DNA of 64,000 bases from Flagellimonas meishanensis. Lineage in GTDB: Bacteria > Bacteroidota > Bacteroidia > Flavobacteriales > Flavobacteriaceae. The notes under the pieces were generated by a model. It ran no database searches and was not told where the DNA came from. It was given only the letters and a program-made list of their open reading frames with translations. Position 1 is the first letter of the stretch; every line of letters begins with the position of its first letter. A program made the translations under genes and the position numbers. Below are positions 9,309 to 18,728 of this stretch, one piece after another. The DNA is taken from positions 1,399,916 through 1,463,915 of the forward strand of contig NZ_JAINVW010000001.1 of the NCBI RefSeq assembly GCF_019880545.1, read 5' to 3'.

Positions 9309-12300
9309 ATGCTCAAGAAAACCATAGTCAGTATAGCCATTACACTAATAGTGGTATCAGCTGTTGTACTATTGGGGTGGCTTCTTCAGATTGAAGCTCT
9401 TACCTATAATGTTACCGGTCTTCCGACCATGAAGTTCAATACTGCATTTTCCTTCATGCTGTTGGCAATGGTTATTTTCTTAAATGTTAGAAAGGGCAAT
9501 ATGGCCATACCCCATGTTGTTAATGGTATATTGCTATGTTTGGGATTACTGACCTTGTATCAGGACATAGCTGGGGTCAATCTTGGCATAGATCAAGCCA
9601 TGGTCAGTGACTTAGATGGAATTTTGTCCGGTAATCCGACCCCAGGAAGAATGTCATCGGTTACTTCCCTGTCCTTTATATTGTTGGGCGTGTCGCTGCT
9701 TCTCATTTCGGTAAGAAAACCCAGATATTTGAATGTGGCCGCCTACTTGGCCCAATCGGTCGCTTTTTTTGCCTTTCTTGCCATGTCTGCCTTTTTTCTG
9801 CAAATATCAACAGTAGATAAAATCTCCTTCATTTCCTCCATGGCGGTCCACACGGCCATAGGATTTTTATTGGCCAGCATAGCCATTTCATTGCTTATCC
9901 CGACGTATGGACTAACCGAGCTTTTTATTGGAAAAAAAATAGGGAGCCATTTGATGAGAAGATTATTTTTTCAATTGTCCGTACTGATATTGGCGCTTTG
10001 TTCATCGGTACTCCTACTATACAGAAAGGGCCTGTTGGCACCAGATTTTTCCATAGCTATTTTAGGGGTTGCATTTATTACCTCTGTGTTGTTTATCTTG
10101 ATGGTGGTCATCCCATCCATAAACCAATTGGAGAAAGATAGAAGGGTGGCCGAACAAGAGCTCCATATCACCAATACCTACTTGAACACTACCCCAAACC
10201 CAATGGTGATAATCGATGGTTCCAGAAAAATTCTGCTTTCAAACGCCCTTACCAAGAAGATTTTTGGGTATGCTGAATCTGACCTGAAGGGCAAGGACCT
10301 TTCAGAGCTGATCGCTGGAAATTTCACCAAAGAACATGAAGAACACCTTAAAGCCTTTCACGCCATACAACCAGATCCGGAATCGGAACACGACAGTTTG
10401 GAATTGGCCCAGGAGAACCATGTCTCTACCATGGAAACCAAGCTGTTGGAAAAAAGGGGTAAGAAAATTCCGGTTGAGATAACACTCAATTCCATTAAAG
10501 CTGGAAGTGGATTTAATACCGTAGTTGCGTTCAGGGACATTTCAAGAACTGTGGAGGCGGAACGAAACTATAAAGTTGCCAACGAAAAAGTATTGGCGGC
10601 TCTTGACGCTTCAATTGTTGGTGTTTGGGGTTACGACATTGAACAAGGAAATCTGGAATGGGACGATAACATGTACAACCTCTATGGTCTTCAAAGGGAA
10701 AAGGAGGAGGCGACCTTCGCACTATGGAAAAAACATGTTCATGAAGAGGATTTTGGCAGAATACTGGAACAATTGGAAGATGCCGTTAAGAACAAGAGCA
10801 AATACGAGGCGGACTTTAGGGTTATATGGCCAGACGGCTCCATTCATTACATACGGGGAAAAGGTTCTGTGCTCTTGAATGAGCAAAGCGAGGTAATACG
10901 CGTAATGGGAACCAATTGGGACATTTCTACCCAAAAGAATTATGAACTGGCACTACAGGCCAGTACCGAGCAGAATAGACTGTTCATTGAGGAAGCCCCC
11001 ACTGCTATTGCCATGTTCGACACCAACATGGTTTACCTGGCGGCTTCCAAAAAATGGTTGGAGGACTATAACATAACCCAAAAGGTTATCGGAAGGTCCC
11101 ATTATGATGTTTTCCCAGAAATTGATGACGATTGGAAGAAAATACACAAAGAATGCTTGGCAGGGGCCATTAATACCTGTGACGAAGCAGTTTTTGAAAG
11201 AAAGGATGGATCCAAGCAATGGATAACCTGGGAGGTAAAGCCATGGTACACGCATGATAATGAAGTGGGCGGTCTGTTAATATACACCGCCAACATTACC
11301 CAGTTTAAGGAAAATGTAATGGAGCGCCTTAGGTTGCAAGACATGCTGGAACAATCCAATGAGATTGCAAAGATCGGGAGTTGGGAGTACGATGGCAATA
11401 AGCAAGCATTGGCGTGCAGCCCAATCACAAAAATGATATACGAGGTCCCCACCGATATTGTTCCCAGCATGGAAAGCATGCTTTCATTTTATGATGAAGA
11501 AGAATCAAGGAAATTGCAACAGGCCATGCAAGATGCTTTGGAAAAATCGCATTCCTTTGATATGGAACTGAAGTTGACAACGGCCAAATCCAACGAAAAA
11601 TGGGTGCGGATCATTGGCAGGACAAAAGGTTCGGAGGCGGATGGCAAAGTATATGGAATATTCCAGGACATTACGGCCATGAAGAATTATGAAACTTCTT
11701 TGATAAAGGCAAAACAAAAAGCCGAAGCGGCAAGCAAATCCAAATCGGAGTTTTTGGCCAATATGAGCCATGAGATCAGGACCCCATTGAACGGAATAAT
11801 CGGATTTACCGATCTTTTGATGAAAACCGAGTTGTCCGAAAGTCAACAAGAGTACATGCATACAGTGTTCAATTCGGCAAACCACCTTCTTGATATTATC
11901 AACGACGTACTCGACTTTTCAAAAATTGAGGCGGGCAAACTGGAGCTGAGTATTGAGAAAGTCGATCTCTTGGAGCTTTGTGACCAGACCATGGATATAG
12001 TAAAGCACCAGGCCCATGCCAAGGGACTGGAAATACTGCTGGATGTGTCCTCCGATGTTGATCCCTATGTTTTTGCGGACTCCGTTCGCCTCCGTCAGGT
12101 TTTGACCAATCTTTTGGGCAATGCCGTAAAGTTCACCAACGAAGGGGAGGTGGAATTGAAGGTTAGGTATAGTCCGGAATTGGGGAAGGACAAAACCAAA
12201 AAGTGCTATGTTTTTTCCATTAGGGATACCGGAGTGGGGATTGCGGAACACAATTTGGAGAAAATTTTCAAGGCATTTGACCAAGAGGATGCCTCCACCA

Positions 12301-13313
12301 CCAGGAAATTTGGTGGAACCGGTTTGGGACTTACCATCAGCAACCGCTTGCTAAACTTTATGGGAAGCAATTTAAAAGTGGAAAGCAAACTCAACGAGGG
12401 CAGCGTCTTTTCCTTTGTCATTGAGTTTGAAACTACGGATGGTCCCAGCAAATCCAAAAAGACCGGTTCTTCGAAAGTGAAGAAAGTCTTGGTAATTGAC
12501 GATAACAAGAACAACAGGATTATCCTGCAGGATATTCTACGATTATACCAAATTGAGGCTGTTTTGGCCGAAAGCGGCATTGAAGCGCTGGAAATCCTGG
12601 AAGAACAAAAAGATTTTGATTTGGCAATCGTCGATTATAATATGCCATACCTCAATGGTATTGAGGTAATCCAGCACATCAGGGACAACTTCAACATGGG
12701 ACCGGAAATTCTGCCCATCATGCTGTTGCACAGCTCGGTAGAGGATGGGGCCATAAATAATGCATGCCATAGGCATGGCGTCCAGTTTAATTTGACCAAA
12801 CCGATCATGCTACGACAATTACAGTCCGTTCTGGACAAAATAGGGCGTCCCCAGAAGAAAATAGCACCAGAATCCGTGAAGAAAGGTCCCGAAGAGGTAA
12901 GTCTAGAAGAATTGGAACCAACAATCTTGGTAGCGGAGGACAATCCCGTGAACAGATTGTTAGCAAGGACCCTACTACAAAAAATAGTCCCAAAATCTAC
13001 CATAGTTGAGGCACACGACGGTTTTGAGGCGGTGAAGTGCTTCGAGGAAGACAAGTTCGATTTTGTTTTTATGGATATCCAAATGCCGCTTTTAAGCGGA
13101 TACGATGCCACACAAAAGATTAGGCAAATGGAGAAAGGCGATACCCGCGTGCCCATAATAGCCCTTACGGCAAGATCCATTAAAGGGGAAAAAGAAAGGT
13201 GCTTGGAGCATGGAATGGATGGTTATGTGACCAAGCCCGTGGTTTATGAAACATTGAAAGACGTATTGTCTGAATATTTATTAAGTAATTTATTACAAAT
13301 AATGAAAGATTAA
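9309..13313 (+). CDS. Multi-PAS membrane hybrid histidine kinase with two receivers
   Basis: Large sensor kinase. The first 270 residues hold about eight membrane helices (an integral sensor module resembling MASE-type domains). Four PAS/PAC units follow (roughly 285-400, 420-540, 560-680 and 690-790), then a HisKA domain with His821 in NMSHEIRTPLNG, an HATPase domain (NLLGNAVKFTN, GVGIAE and GGTGLGL boxes), and two receiver domains with Asp1109 (VDYNMP) and Asp1256 (MDIQMP). The second receiver keeps every usual residue; the first lacks the usual MMP turn but keeps Asp and a Lys. There is no HPt domain, and the next gene supplies one. The start is the ATG at 9309, not the TTG 18 bp upstream. 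It leads a run of six same-strand genes through 18187. Confidence 0.92.
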   Translation: MLKKTIVSIAITLIVVSAVVLLGWLLQIEALTYNVTGLPTMKFNTAFSFMLLAMVIFLNVRKGNMAIPHVVNGILLCLGLLTLYQDIAGVNLGIDQAMVSDLDGILSGNPTPGRMSSVTSLSFILLGVSLLLISVRKPRYLNVAAYLAQSVAFFAFLAMSAFFLQISTVDKISFISSMAVHTAIGFLLASIAISLLIPTYGLTELFIGKKIGSHLMRRLFFQLSVLILALCSSVLLLYRKGLLAPDFSIAILGVAFITSVLFILMVVIPSINQLEKDRRVAEQELHITNTYLNTTPNPMVIIDGSRKILLSNALTKKIFGYAESDLKGKDLSELIAGNFTKEHEEHLKAFHAIQPDPESEHDSLELAQENHVSTMETKLLEKRGKKIPVEITLNSIKAGSGFNTVVAFRDISRTVEAERNYKVANEKVLAALDASIVGVWGYDIEQGNLEWDDNMYNLYGLQREKEEATFALWKKHVHEEDFGRILEQLEDAVKNKSKYEADFRVIWPDGSIHYIRGKGSVLLNEQSEVIRVMGTNWDISTQKNYELALQASTEQNRLFIEEAPTAIAMFDTNMVYLAASKKWLEDYNITQKVIGRSHYDVFPEIDDDWKKIHKECLAGAINTCDEAVFERKDGSKQWITWEVKPWYTHDNEVGGLLIYTANITQFKENVMERLRLQDMLEQSNEIAKIGSWEYDGNKQALACSPITKMIYEVPTDIVPSMESMLSFYDEEESRKLQQAMQDALEKSHSFDMELKLTTAKSNEKWVRIIGRTKGSEADGKVYGIFQDITAMKNYETSLIKAKQKAEAASKSKSEFLANMSHEIRTPLNGIIGFTDLLMKTELSESQQEYMHTVFNSANHLLDIINDVLDFSKIEAGKLELSIEKVDLLELCDQTMDIVKHQAHAKGLEILLDVSSDVDPYVFADSVRLRQVLTNLLGNAVKFTNEGEVELKVRYSPELGKDKTKKCYVFSIRDTGVGIAEHNLEKIFKAFDQEDASTTRKFGGTGLGLTISNRLLNFMGSNLKVESKLNEGSVFSFVIEFETTDGPSKSKKTGSSKVKKVLVIDDNKNNRIILQDILRLYQIEAVLAESGIEALEILEEQKDFDLAIVDYNMPYLNGIEVIQHIRDNFNMGPEILPIMLLHSSVEDGAINNACHRHGVQFNLTKPIMLRQLQSVLDKIGRPQKKIAPESVKKGPEEVSLEELEPTILVAEDNPVNRLLARTLLQKIVPKSTIVEAHDGFEAVKCFEEDKFDFVFMDIQMPLLSGYDATQKIRQMEKGDTRVPIIALTARSIKGEKERCLEHGMDGYVTKPVVYETLKDVLSEYLLSNLLQIMKD

Positions 13314-13375
13314 TACAATTTATTGCTGATAAAAATGTTAATGATAACAAACGGATTTCTAATATTGGCAGTACT

Positions 13376-14110
13376 TTGAAAAGGATTTTACTAGTGGGCA
13401 GCAATGAAGACCTAACAGTGTCTCTTCAGAAGTTTGCAGCGCGCAACGAATGGGAAATGGACTCCTGTTCCGATAGCTTCAATGCCATACAAAAGGTAAA
13501 GAACGCCCCTTACGACATGATCGTTATGGACCAGGACATTGCTCCTTTGGATCCGTTCAAGTTGATGGAATACATATCTCATGAACTACAAAAAGTATTG
13601 GCCATGGTAGTTGTAGGCAACCAAGATTCAAATAATGCGACAAGTCATGGAACTTATTTAAAACTTGCCTATCCCATTAGCGAAGAAGACCTTGATAAGA
13701 TGGTCACCCATATGGATTTGGTTCCAAAAACGGAAAAACAGACCAAGGTGTTTTCCTTGGACTACTTGATAAAACTTTCCGATAACAACGAAGAATTCAT
13801 CCAAGAGTCCATTCAGCTTTTTCTCGAATCTGTGTCCGCTAAACTTGAAGAACTAAAAACAGCAATAACGGATGGTAATTATAATGCAGCGAGAGAAATC
13901 GCTCACAATGTGAAACCCACTTTTGCCATGCTTGGCAATGACAAAGGCAGAGACATCTGCGATATCATTTGCCATGATGCGGAGGATGCGGAAATACCTG
14001 ATTTGGCAAAATCCTTGGAAGACGAATCGATTTTGATAACCAATGAATTAGAGAAAGAATTCCCCCAATTAAAACAGTATGAAAAAGAGAATCTTGATTA
14101 TAGAGGATAA
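13376..14110 (+). CDS. Receiver-HPt phosphotransfer protein
   Basis: Phosphorelay intermediate of 244 residues. Residues 1-115 form a receiver-like domain (KRILLVGSNED, candidate phospho-Asp52 in VMDQDIAP) with degenerate acidic-pocket and Lys motifs. Residues 130-235 form an HPt four-helix domain with His177 in EIAHNVKPTFAMLG, the classic AHxxKPxxxxLG signature. It would accept phosphate from the receivers of the hybrid kinase just upstream and pass it to the lone receiver encoded next. The start codon is TTG, chosen because the receiver fold begins at once (MKRILLVGS) and no ATG lies nearby. The 3' end overlaps the next gene by 32 bp in another frame, implying translational coupling. Confidence 0.85.
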   Translation: MKRILLVGSNEDLTVSLQKFAARNEWEMDSCSDSFNAIQKVKNAPYDMIVMDQDIAPLDPFKLMEYISHELQKVLAMVVVGNQDSNNATSHGTYLKLAYPISEEDLDKMVTHMDLVPKTEKQTKVFSLDYLIKLSDNNEEFIQESIQLFLESVSAKLEELKTAITDGNYNAAREIAHNVKPTFAMLGNDKGRDICDIICHDAEDAEIPDLAKSLEDESILITNELEKEFPQLKQYEKENLDYRG

Positions 14111-14447
14111 TCCCATGGTCGCCAAATCGTTACAATTTAAGTTGACTAGCGATGGATATGATGTCCTTATCGCAGAGGATGGAAAAAAAGCATTGCAGAT
14201 ATTGGAAGAGGAAGACTCCATCCAATTGGTCATCACGGACCTGATGCTACCATTTGTAACTGGGACCGAGCTTATAGAACACATCAAGAACAACACTCCC
14301 AATTTGCCCATCATTGTATTGTCCACCTCCAATCAGGAAGAGATTATAACAGATGCGTTCATGATGGGGGTAAACGATTTTATAACCAAGCCCTTCAGTC
14401 CCAACGAACTATCGCTAAGGGTGAAACGGACCATAGAAAGTTATTGA
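14079..14447 (+). CDS. Single-domain response regulator
   Basis: Stand-alone receiver domain of 122 residues with no output domain. It begins KKRILIIEDNPMVAKSL (acidic pair Glu/Asp), carries phospho-Asp54 in VITDLMLP, a Ser/Thr switch residue near VLSTSNQ and Lys in DFITKPFSP. Embedded between the HPt protein (32-bp overlap) and the HEAT protein (adjacent), it is the natural end point of the phosphorelay. Like single-receiver proteins elsewhere it probably acts by direct contact, here perhaps with the HEAT protein or glycosyltransferase encoded downstream. Confidence 0.88.
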   Translation: MKKRILIIEDNPMVAKSLQFKLTSDGYDVLIAEDGKKALQILEEEDSIQLVITDLMLPFVTGTELIEHIKNNTPNLPIIVLSTSNQEEIITDAFMMGVNDFITKPFSPNELSLRVKRTIESY

Positions 14448-15470
14448 TTGGCCACTCTCAACAATATATTGGAAGATTCGCCTTGGATTCTTAAGGTCAA
14501 TGTGCTGTTTGCAATCCTATTTTTTCTATTGGTTGCCATCATAGTGCTGGCATTGGTCTTTCTCAGAAAATATAAAAATGGACGGGAACAACGTAAGCGG
14601 TCATATCAGGATCGGATAGATGCATTTTTGAACAACTATCTTTTTGATGAGCAGTTTGATTTTAGAGCCGAGGTGAAAAATTTCAGGAACCGCCATTTGG
14701 TTTCCTCACTGCAGAAAAAAATGGCCATTCGCCAAATTCTGGAATACAATGAAAATCTCAAAGGGGAATCATCCAATTCCATTAAAAGGATATTCCATGA
14801 ACTTCGGTTGGATGAGTTTGTCCTAGATTCCTTAAAGAATGGGAAATGGTACGAAAAATCCAGGGCCATACATGTATTATCACAACTTTTGGTAAGGCGC
14901 CCCGGTGTAGTGGCCAGATATTTAAACGATCGTCACCACTCGGTAAGGGCTCAGGCCATCTATTATTTTATTAAAACGGCGGAGGACAATCCATTGTCCT
15001 TTTTTGCCAAATTGAATAAAGAGTTGACACTTTGGGAACAGATTCATATTGAAGATGGTATAAAGCACATTTACAAAGGACCCATACCGGATTTTTCCAA
15101 ATGGTTGGACCATGAACTCACAACCGTGCTGGTTTTTTCCATAAGAATGATACAGCAATTCAACCAATTTGAACATATTCCCCAACTGGTTCCCTTCTTG
15201 CATCATCACGACCGTACTGTCCGAAAGGAAACGGTCCGTTCTTTGCGCAAGTTCAATTACGAAGGTCTTTTGGACAAAGTGATACCGCAGTTTTTTTCCG
15301 AGGACCAACTAGTCAAAAAAGAAATCGTGAAATCCGTTCAAATATTGGGCGACCTAAAGATGCTCCAAGTACTGAAGTCTGCTTTCACACAGCAAGAGGA
15401 ATGGCAAATCCGTCTTGAACTACTTAGGGCCGAGAAGAGCATGTTGTCCAATCTTAACCCAAATCTGTGA
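14448..15470 (+). CDS. Membrane-anchored HEAT-repeat protein
   Basis: 340 residues with one membrane helix near the N-terminus (about residues 16-40, LFAILFFLLVAIIVLALVF) and a cytoplasmic alpha-solenoid of HEAT-like helical pairs (about 110-330; examples SRAIHVLSQLLVRRPG, HSVRAQAIYYF, RTVRKETVRSLRKF). Such repeats are scaffolds for protein contacts. The TTG start directly abuts the stop codon of the response regulator, and the 3' end overlaps the glycosyltransferase start (TGATG). This tight packing suggests it links the response regulator to the glycosyltransferase complex. No enzymatic motif was seen. Confidence 0.75.
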   Translation: MATLNNILEDSPWILKVNVLFAILFFLLVAIIVLALVFLRKYKNGREQRKRSYQDRIDAFLNNYLFDEQFDFRAEVKNFRNRHLVSSLQKKMAIRQILEYNENLKGESSNSIKRIFHELRLDEFVLDSLKNGKWYEKSRAIHVLSQLLVRRPGVVARYLNDRHHSVRAQAIYYFIKTAEDNPLSFFAKLNKELTLWEQIHIEDGIKHIYKGPIPDFSKWLDHELTTVLVFSIRMIQQFNQFEHIPQLVPFLHHHDRTVRKETVRSLRKFNYEGLLDKVIPQFFSEDQLVKKEIVKSVQILGDLKMLQVLKSAFTQQEEWQIRLELLRAEKSMLSNLNPNL

Positions 15471-16909
15471 TGGAATTCCCCACGCAACAAATAATTGAGA
15501 TAATCAGTTGGTCTTTTCTGGTCTACGGCATCCTTGCCTATGCAGGCTACTCCTTTTCCGCCTTCTTTTCATTTTTTGAGATACGGGAATACAAGCGCAT
15601 AAACAATCAAAGGGACGAAATGGCCCTGTTGCAGTCCACCAGTTTGCCCCCCATCTCAATATTGGCACCGGCCTACAATGAAGAGGCCAATATTGTTGAA
15701 AATGTAAGGTCTTTGTTGACCGTAAACTACCCTTCGTGCGAAATCGTAATCATTAATGATGGCAGTAAGGATGGCACATTGACAAAACTCATCGACAGCT
15801 TTCATTTAATAAAGGACGATTCCCTGTATTTTGATATTCTTCCTTCCCAGCAGGTAAGGCAGATATATCGGTCCACCTTTAAATCCTTCAAGAACTTGAC
15901 GGTGGTGGACAAAATGAATGGGGGCAAGGCAGATGCCCTGAATGCCGGGATTAACGTTTCCAAGCATGATATCATTTGTTGTATAGATGTGGACTGTGTT
16001 TTGGAAAGTGATGCCCTGCTGAAACTGATCAAGCCTTTCCTGAACAACGAGAAAAAGGTGATTGCCTCGGGAGGTATAATCCGCATTGCCAATTCATGTG
16101 TCATTGAAGATGGAAAGATTACCGAGGTAAGGTTGCCCGAAAAGTTTATTGTCAGGGCACAGACCATCGAATACTTCAGGGCATTTTTGATGGGGCGTAT
16201 GGCCTGGTCTAGGGTGGATGGCCTTTTGCTTATCTCCGGTGCCTTTGGCATGTTCGATAAAGAAACCGTTATCGAGGCTGGCGGATATAACAGTAAGACC
16301 GTTGGAGAGGATATGGAGCTATTGGTGCGTATGAGAAGACTGATGCGGGCCAAGAAAGAGGAGTACAGCGTTGGCTTTATCCCCGACCCACTTTGTTGGA
16401 CAGAGGTCCCACCAAATTGGACCATATTGCGGAGGCAAAGGAACCGATGGACACGGGGCACAATGGAAACCTTATGGACACACCGTAGCATGTTGTTCAA
16501 CCCAAAATATGGGGTGCTCGGTATACTGAGTACGCCGTATTGGCTCTTTTTTGAATGGCTTGCACCCATTGTGGAATTCACGGGCATTCTTTTTTTCATA
16601 GCATTGTTGATCATGGGACAGATCAATTGGTTCTTTGTCCTGGGCTTTTCCATGGTAACCTATGGTTTTGCGGTGCTCTACTCCGTAACGGCCCTTTTCT
16701 TTGAGGAATATTCGTTTCAGCAATACAAAAAAACCAACTATGTGTACAAATTGGTCCTTACCGCATTTTTGGAACCCATTTTTTTTCACCCCTTTATTTT
16801 GTGGGCTTCCCTGCAGGGAAACATTGACCTTATCCGCGGGAAAAAATCATGGGGAACAATGAGCAGGACAGGTCTGGGCAAAGTTGGAAAAGAAGTAATG
16901 GCACAGTAA
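15470..16909 (+). CDS. Membrane glycosyltransferase family 2 (polysaccharide synthase)
   Basis: Processive-type GT2 enzyme. One N-terminal helix (about 10-32) leads into a GT-A catalytic domain with ISILAPAYNEEANI, the nucleotide-binding NDGSKDGT, MNGGKADALNAG, the metal-binding DVDC motif, the catalytic GED (VGEDMELLVRM) and the QRNRWTRG motif (Q-x-x-R-W) that marks processive synthases such as cellulose, hyaluronan and poly-GlcNAc synthases. Three or more C-terminal helices follow. ATG at 15470 overlaps the preceding stop; a GTG one codon upstream is an alternative. With a YaiO-type outer-membrane protein downstream it probably makes and exports an exopolysaccharide. E. coli yaiP/yaiO is a loose parallel. 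Confidence 0.9.
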   Translation: MEFPTQQIIEIISWSFLVYGILAYAGYSFSAFFSFFEIREYKRINNQRDEMALLQSTSLPPISILAPAYNEEANIVENVRSLLTVNYPSCEIVIINDGSKDGTLTKLIDSFHLIKDDSLYFDILPSQQVRQIYRSTFKSFKNLTVVDKMNGGKADALNAGINVSKHDIICCIDVDCVLESDALLKLIKPFLNNEKKVIASGGIIRIANSCVIEDGKITEVRLPEKFIVRAQTIEYFRAFLMGRMAWSRVDGLLLISGAFGMFDKETVIEAGGYNSKTVGEDMELLVRMRRLMRAKKEEYSVGFIPDPLCWTEVPPNWTILRRQRNRWTRGTMETLWTHRSMLFNPKYGVLGILSTPYWLFFEWLAPIVEFTGILFFIALLIMGQINWFFVLGFSMVTYGFAVLYSVTALFFEEYSFQQYKKTNYVYKLVLTAFLEPIFFHPFILWASLQGNIDLIRGKKSWGTMSRTGLGKVGKEVMAQ

Positions 16910-16933
16910 ACGCTCAATTTTAAGTACAGATAC

Positions 16934-18187
16934 ATGCAAGCCTTTCGTGTTATGACAAAATACCTATGGATGTTTGGCCTATTGCTCTGCATAGGTACCG
17001 CCTGGTCTCAGGAAAACATAACGGCCGATGAGATGTTCATGAGGGCCAGAAAGGAAGCTTTTGAGAAAAAGAATTACCCAGAGGCCATAGCATTGATGAC
17101 GATTGCAACCCAAAAGGTCCCAGAAAACATCGATTTCAGGATTTTTTTGGGGAGGTTATACACATGGGACGGCCAAATGGATAAGGCTAAAAACATTTTA
17201 GAAGCTGTTTTTGAAGAGAATAAAAACTATGAAGATGCTGCTTTGGCCTATGCCAGTTTGGAATATTGGGACAAAAACCCTGAAACTGCCCTGGAAATCG
17301 TAAATAAAGGCTTGGAACATAATGAAGATTCCGAGAGTCTGTTGGTTCTTAAGGCCAAGATATTGATGACCTTGAAAAATTACCGAGAGGCCAGTGGAAC
17401 TTTGGATAAGACCCTGGAATACCATCCCAAATCCACCACGGCCTGTTCGTTGTTTAGGAGCATTGGAACAGGGTCCGTTCGGAACGAGGCAGGGGTATCC
17501 TATAGTTTTGTTCATTTTAAAGAGCGTTTTGACCAACCATGGCATTTGGCGAGCCTGCATTACGGCAGATGGTCCGGTCTGGGTCCCATTTTTGGACGAT
17601 TCAATTATGGCAATCGATTTGGAACGGGCACAACACAGTTTGAAGTTGATTTTTATCCCCGGATTTCCAACACTTTTTATGCCTATTTAAATGGAGGAGT
17701 GTCAAGTGATAAGGGAATTTTCCCTGAATATAGGGCCGGTCTCTCCCTGTATGCCAACCTTCCTGCTGCCTTTGAGGCGGATGCAGGATTTAGGTTGTTG
17801 AAATTTACCGATGCCACATGGGTATATGCTTTTGGACTGGGAAAATACTATAAAAACTATTGGTTCAACTTTAGGAGTTATTTGTCAATGTTGGACGATG
17901 GTGTGGCCGATGCACATGCCTTTACAACAAGATATTATTTTGGAGGAGCGGATGATTATTTCAGTGTAAGTGTAGGTGCAGGGTTTTCCCCGGACAACAG
18001 CACAAACAACATTTTGCTAGGAAACAGCACAAGACTTCGGTCCAATAATATAACGGCCGGTTTTCGAAAACTGTTGGGGGACACACATGTCATTTATTCC
18101 GAAATCGCCTATGACCGCATCGAATTTGCCGCAGATTCCCGAGACGACCAATATTCACTCCGAGTAGGGTACATCAAAAGATTTTAG
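16934..18187 (+). CDS. YaiO-family outer-membrane protein with TPRs
   Basis: Signal peptide (cleavage after IGTAWSQ), a periplasmic TPR segment of about four repeats (residues 25-165; for example RIFLGRLYTWDGQMDKAKNI) and a C-terminal beta-barrel (about 170-417) with alternating aromatic strands, ending in SLRVGYIKRF whose last Phe is the usual barrel signal. This layout matches the YaiO family, which resembles the TPR-plus-barrel secretins PgaA and AlgK/AlgE. It starts 24 bp after the glycosyltransferase and is the last gene of the run. Inferred role: passage of the polysaccharide through the outer membrane. Confidence 0.85.
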   Translation: MQAFRVMTKYLWMFGLLLCIGTAWSQENITADEMFMRARKEAFEKKNYPEAIALMTIATQKVPENIDFRIFLGRLYTWDGQMDKAKNILEAVFEENKNYEDAALAYASLEYWDKNPETALEIVNKGLEHNEDSESLLVLKAKILMTLKNYREASGTLDKTLEYHPKSTTACSLFRSIGTGSVRNEAGVSYSFVHFKERFDQPWHLASLHYGRWSGLGPIFGRFNYGNRFGTGTTQFEVDFYPRISNTFYAYLNGGVSSDKGIFPEYRAGLSLYANLPAAFEADAGFRLLKFTDATWVYAFGLGKYYKNYWFNFRSYLSMLDDGVADAHAFTTRYYFGGADDYFSVSVGAGFSPDNSTNNILLGNSTRLRSNNITAGFRKLLGDTHVIYSEIAYDRIEFAADSRDDQYSLRVGYIKRF

Positions 18188-18728
18188 TGCTTTTGGAATC
18201 TTGAGGGACATTGCTATCCATTAGGGTTAAATCTACCCTTAAAAAGAACTGTTTGAAAATGTAGGAAAACTTTCAAGATCCATTCAGCGAGACTCTAAAA
18301 ATATATTTTTTATATATCAATTAAGTAAATCCGATTCTTCAATTCCTCCATAATCATTTAGAAATATTCCCAACTTAAAGAAATACCTTTAAAACCTTTA
18401 ATTTAATGGCTTGGGTTGTTTTCTGACTTTCAGGTCCGCAATTAGGCCAACTAACTTATTGTGGACATTTCTTATCCATTTGCATACTTGCGGTAATGGA
18501 TGATAATTACTCCAACCTTCTTCAATTTTGGTCATGTACGTATGTCACCATGGGATATTGGCATTGGTATTTTCTTAAGGAGAAACCTCCTTTTTTAACT
18601 TAAGTAGCTTCCCGTCGCATCAATCAAAAAAAAATCTATAAATTCACGATTCTAAAATCTATCCAACTGAAAATGAGCTAGAAAACATTTTCATATCTCA
18701 TCATTCTTTCAACCAAAAAAGCTTTCAC
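18188..18728. other. Gene-free AT-rich region before the sulfatase
   Basis: 541 bp without a credible coding frame on either strand. I found no strong terminator hairpin and no TGAYNNNNRTCA palindrome. It must hold the 3' end of the exopolysaccharide transcript and the sulfatase promoter. I see nothing else in it. Confidence 0.5.
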
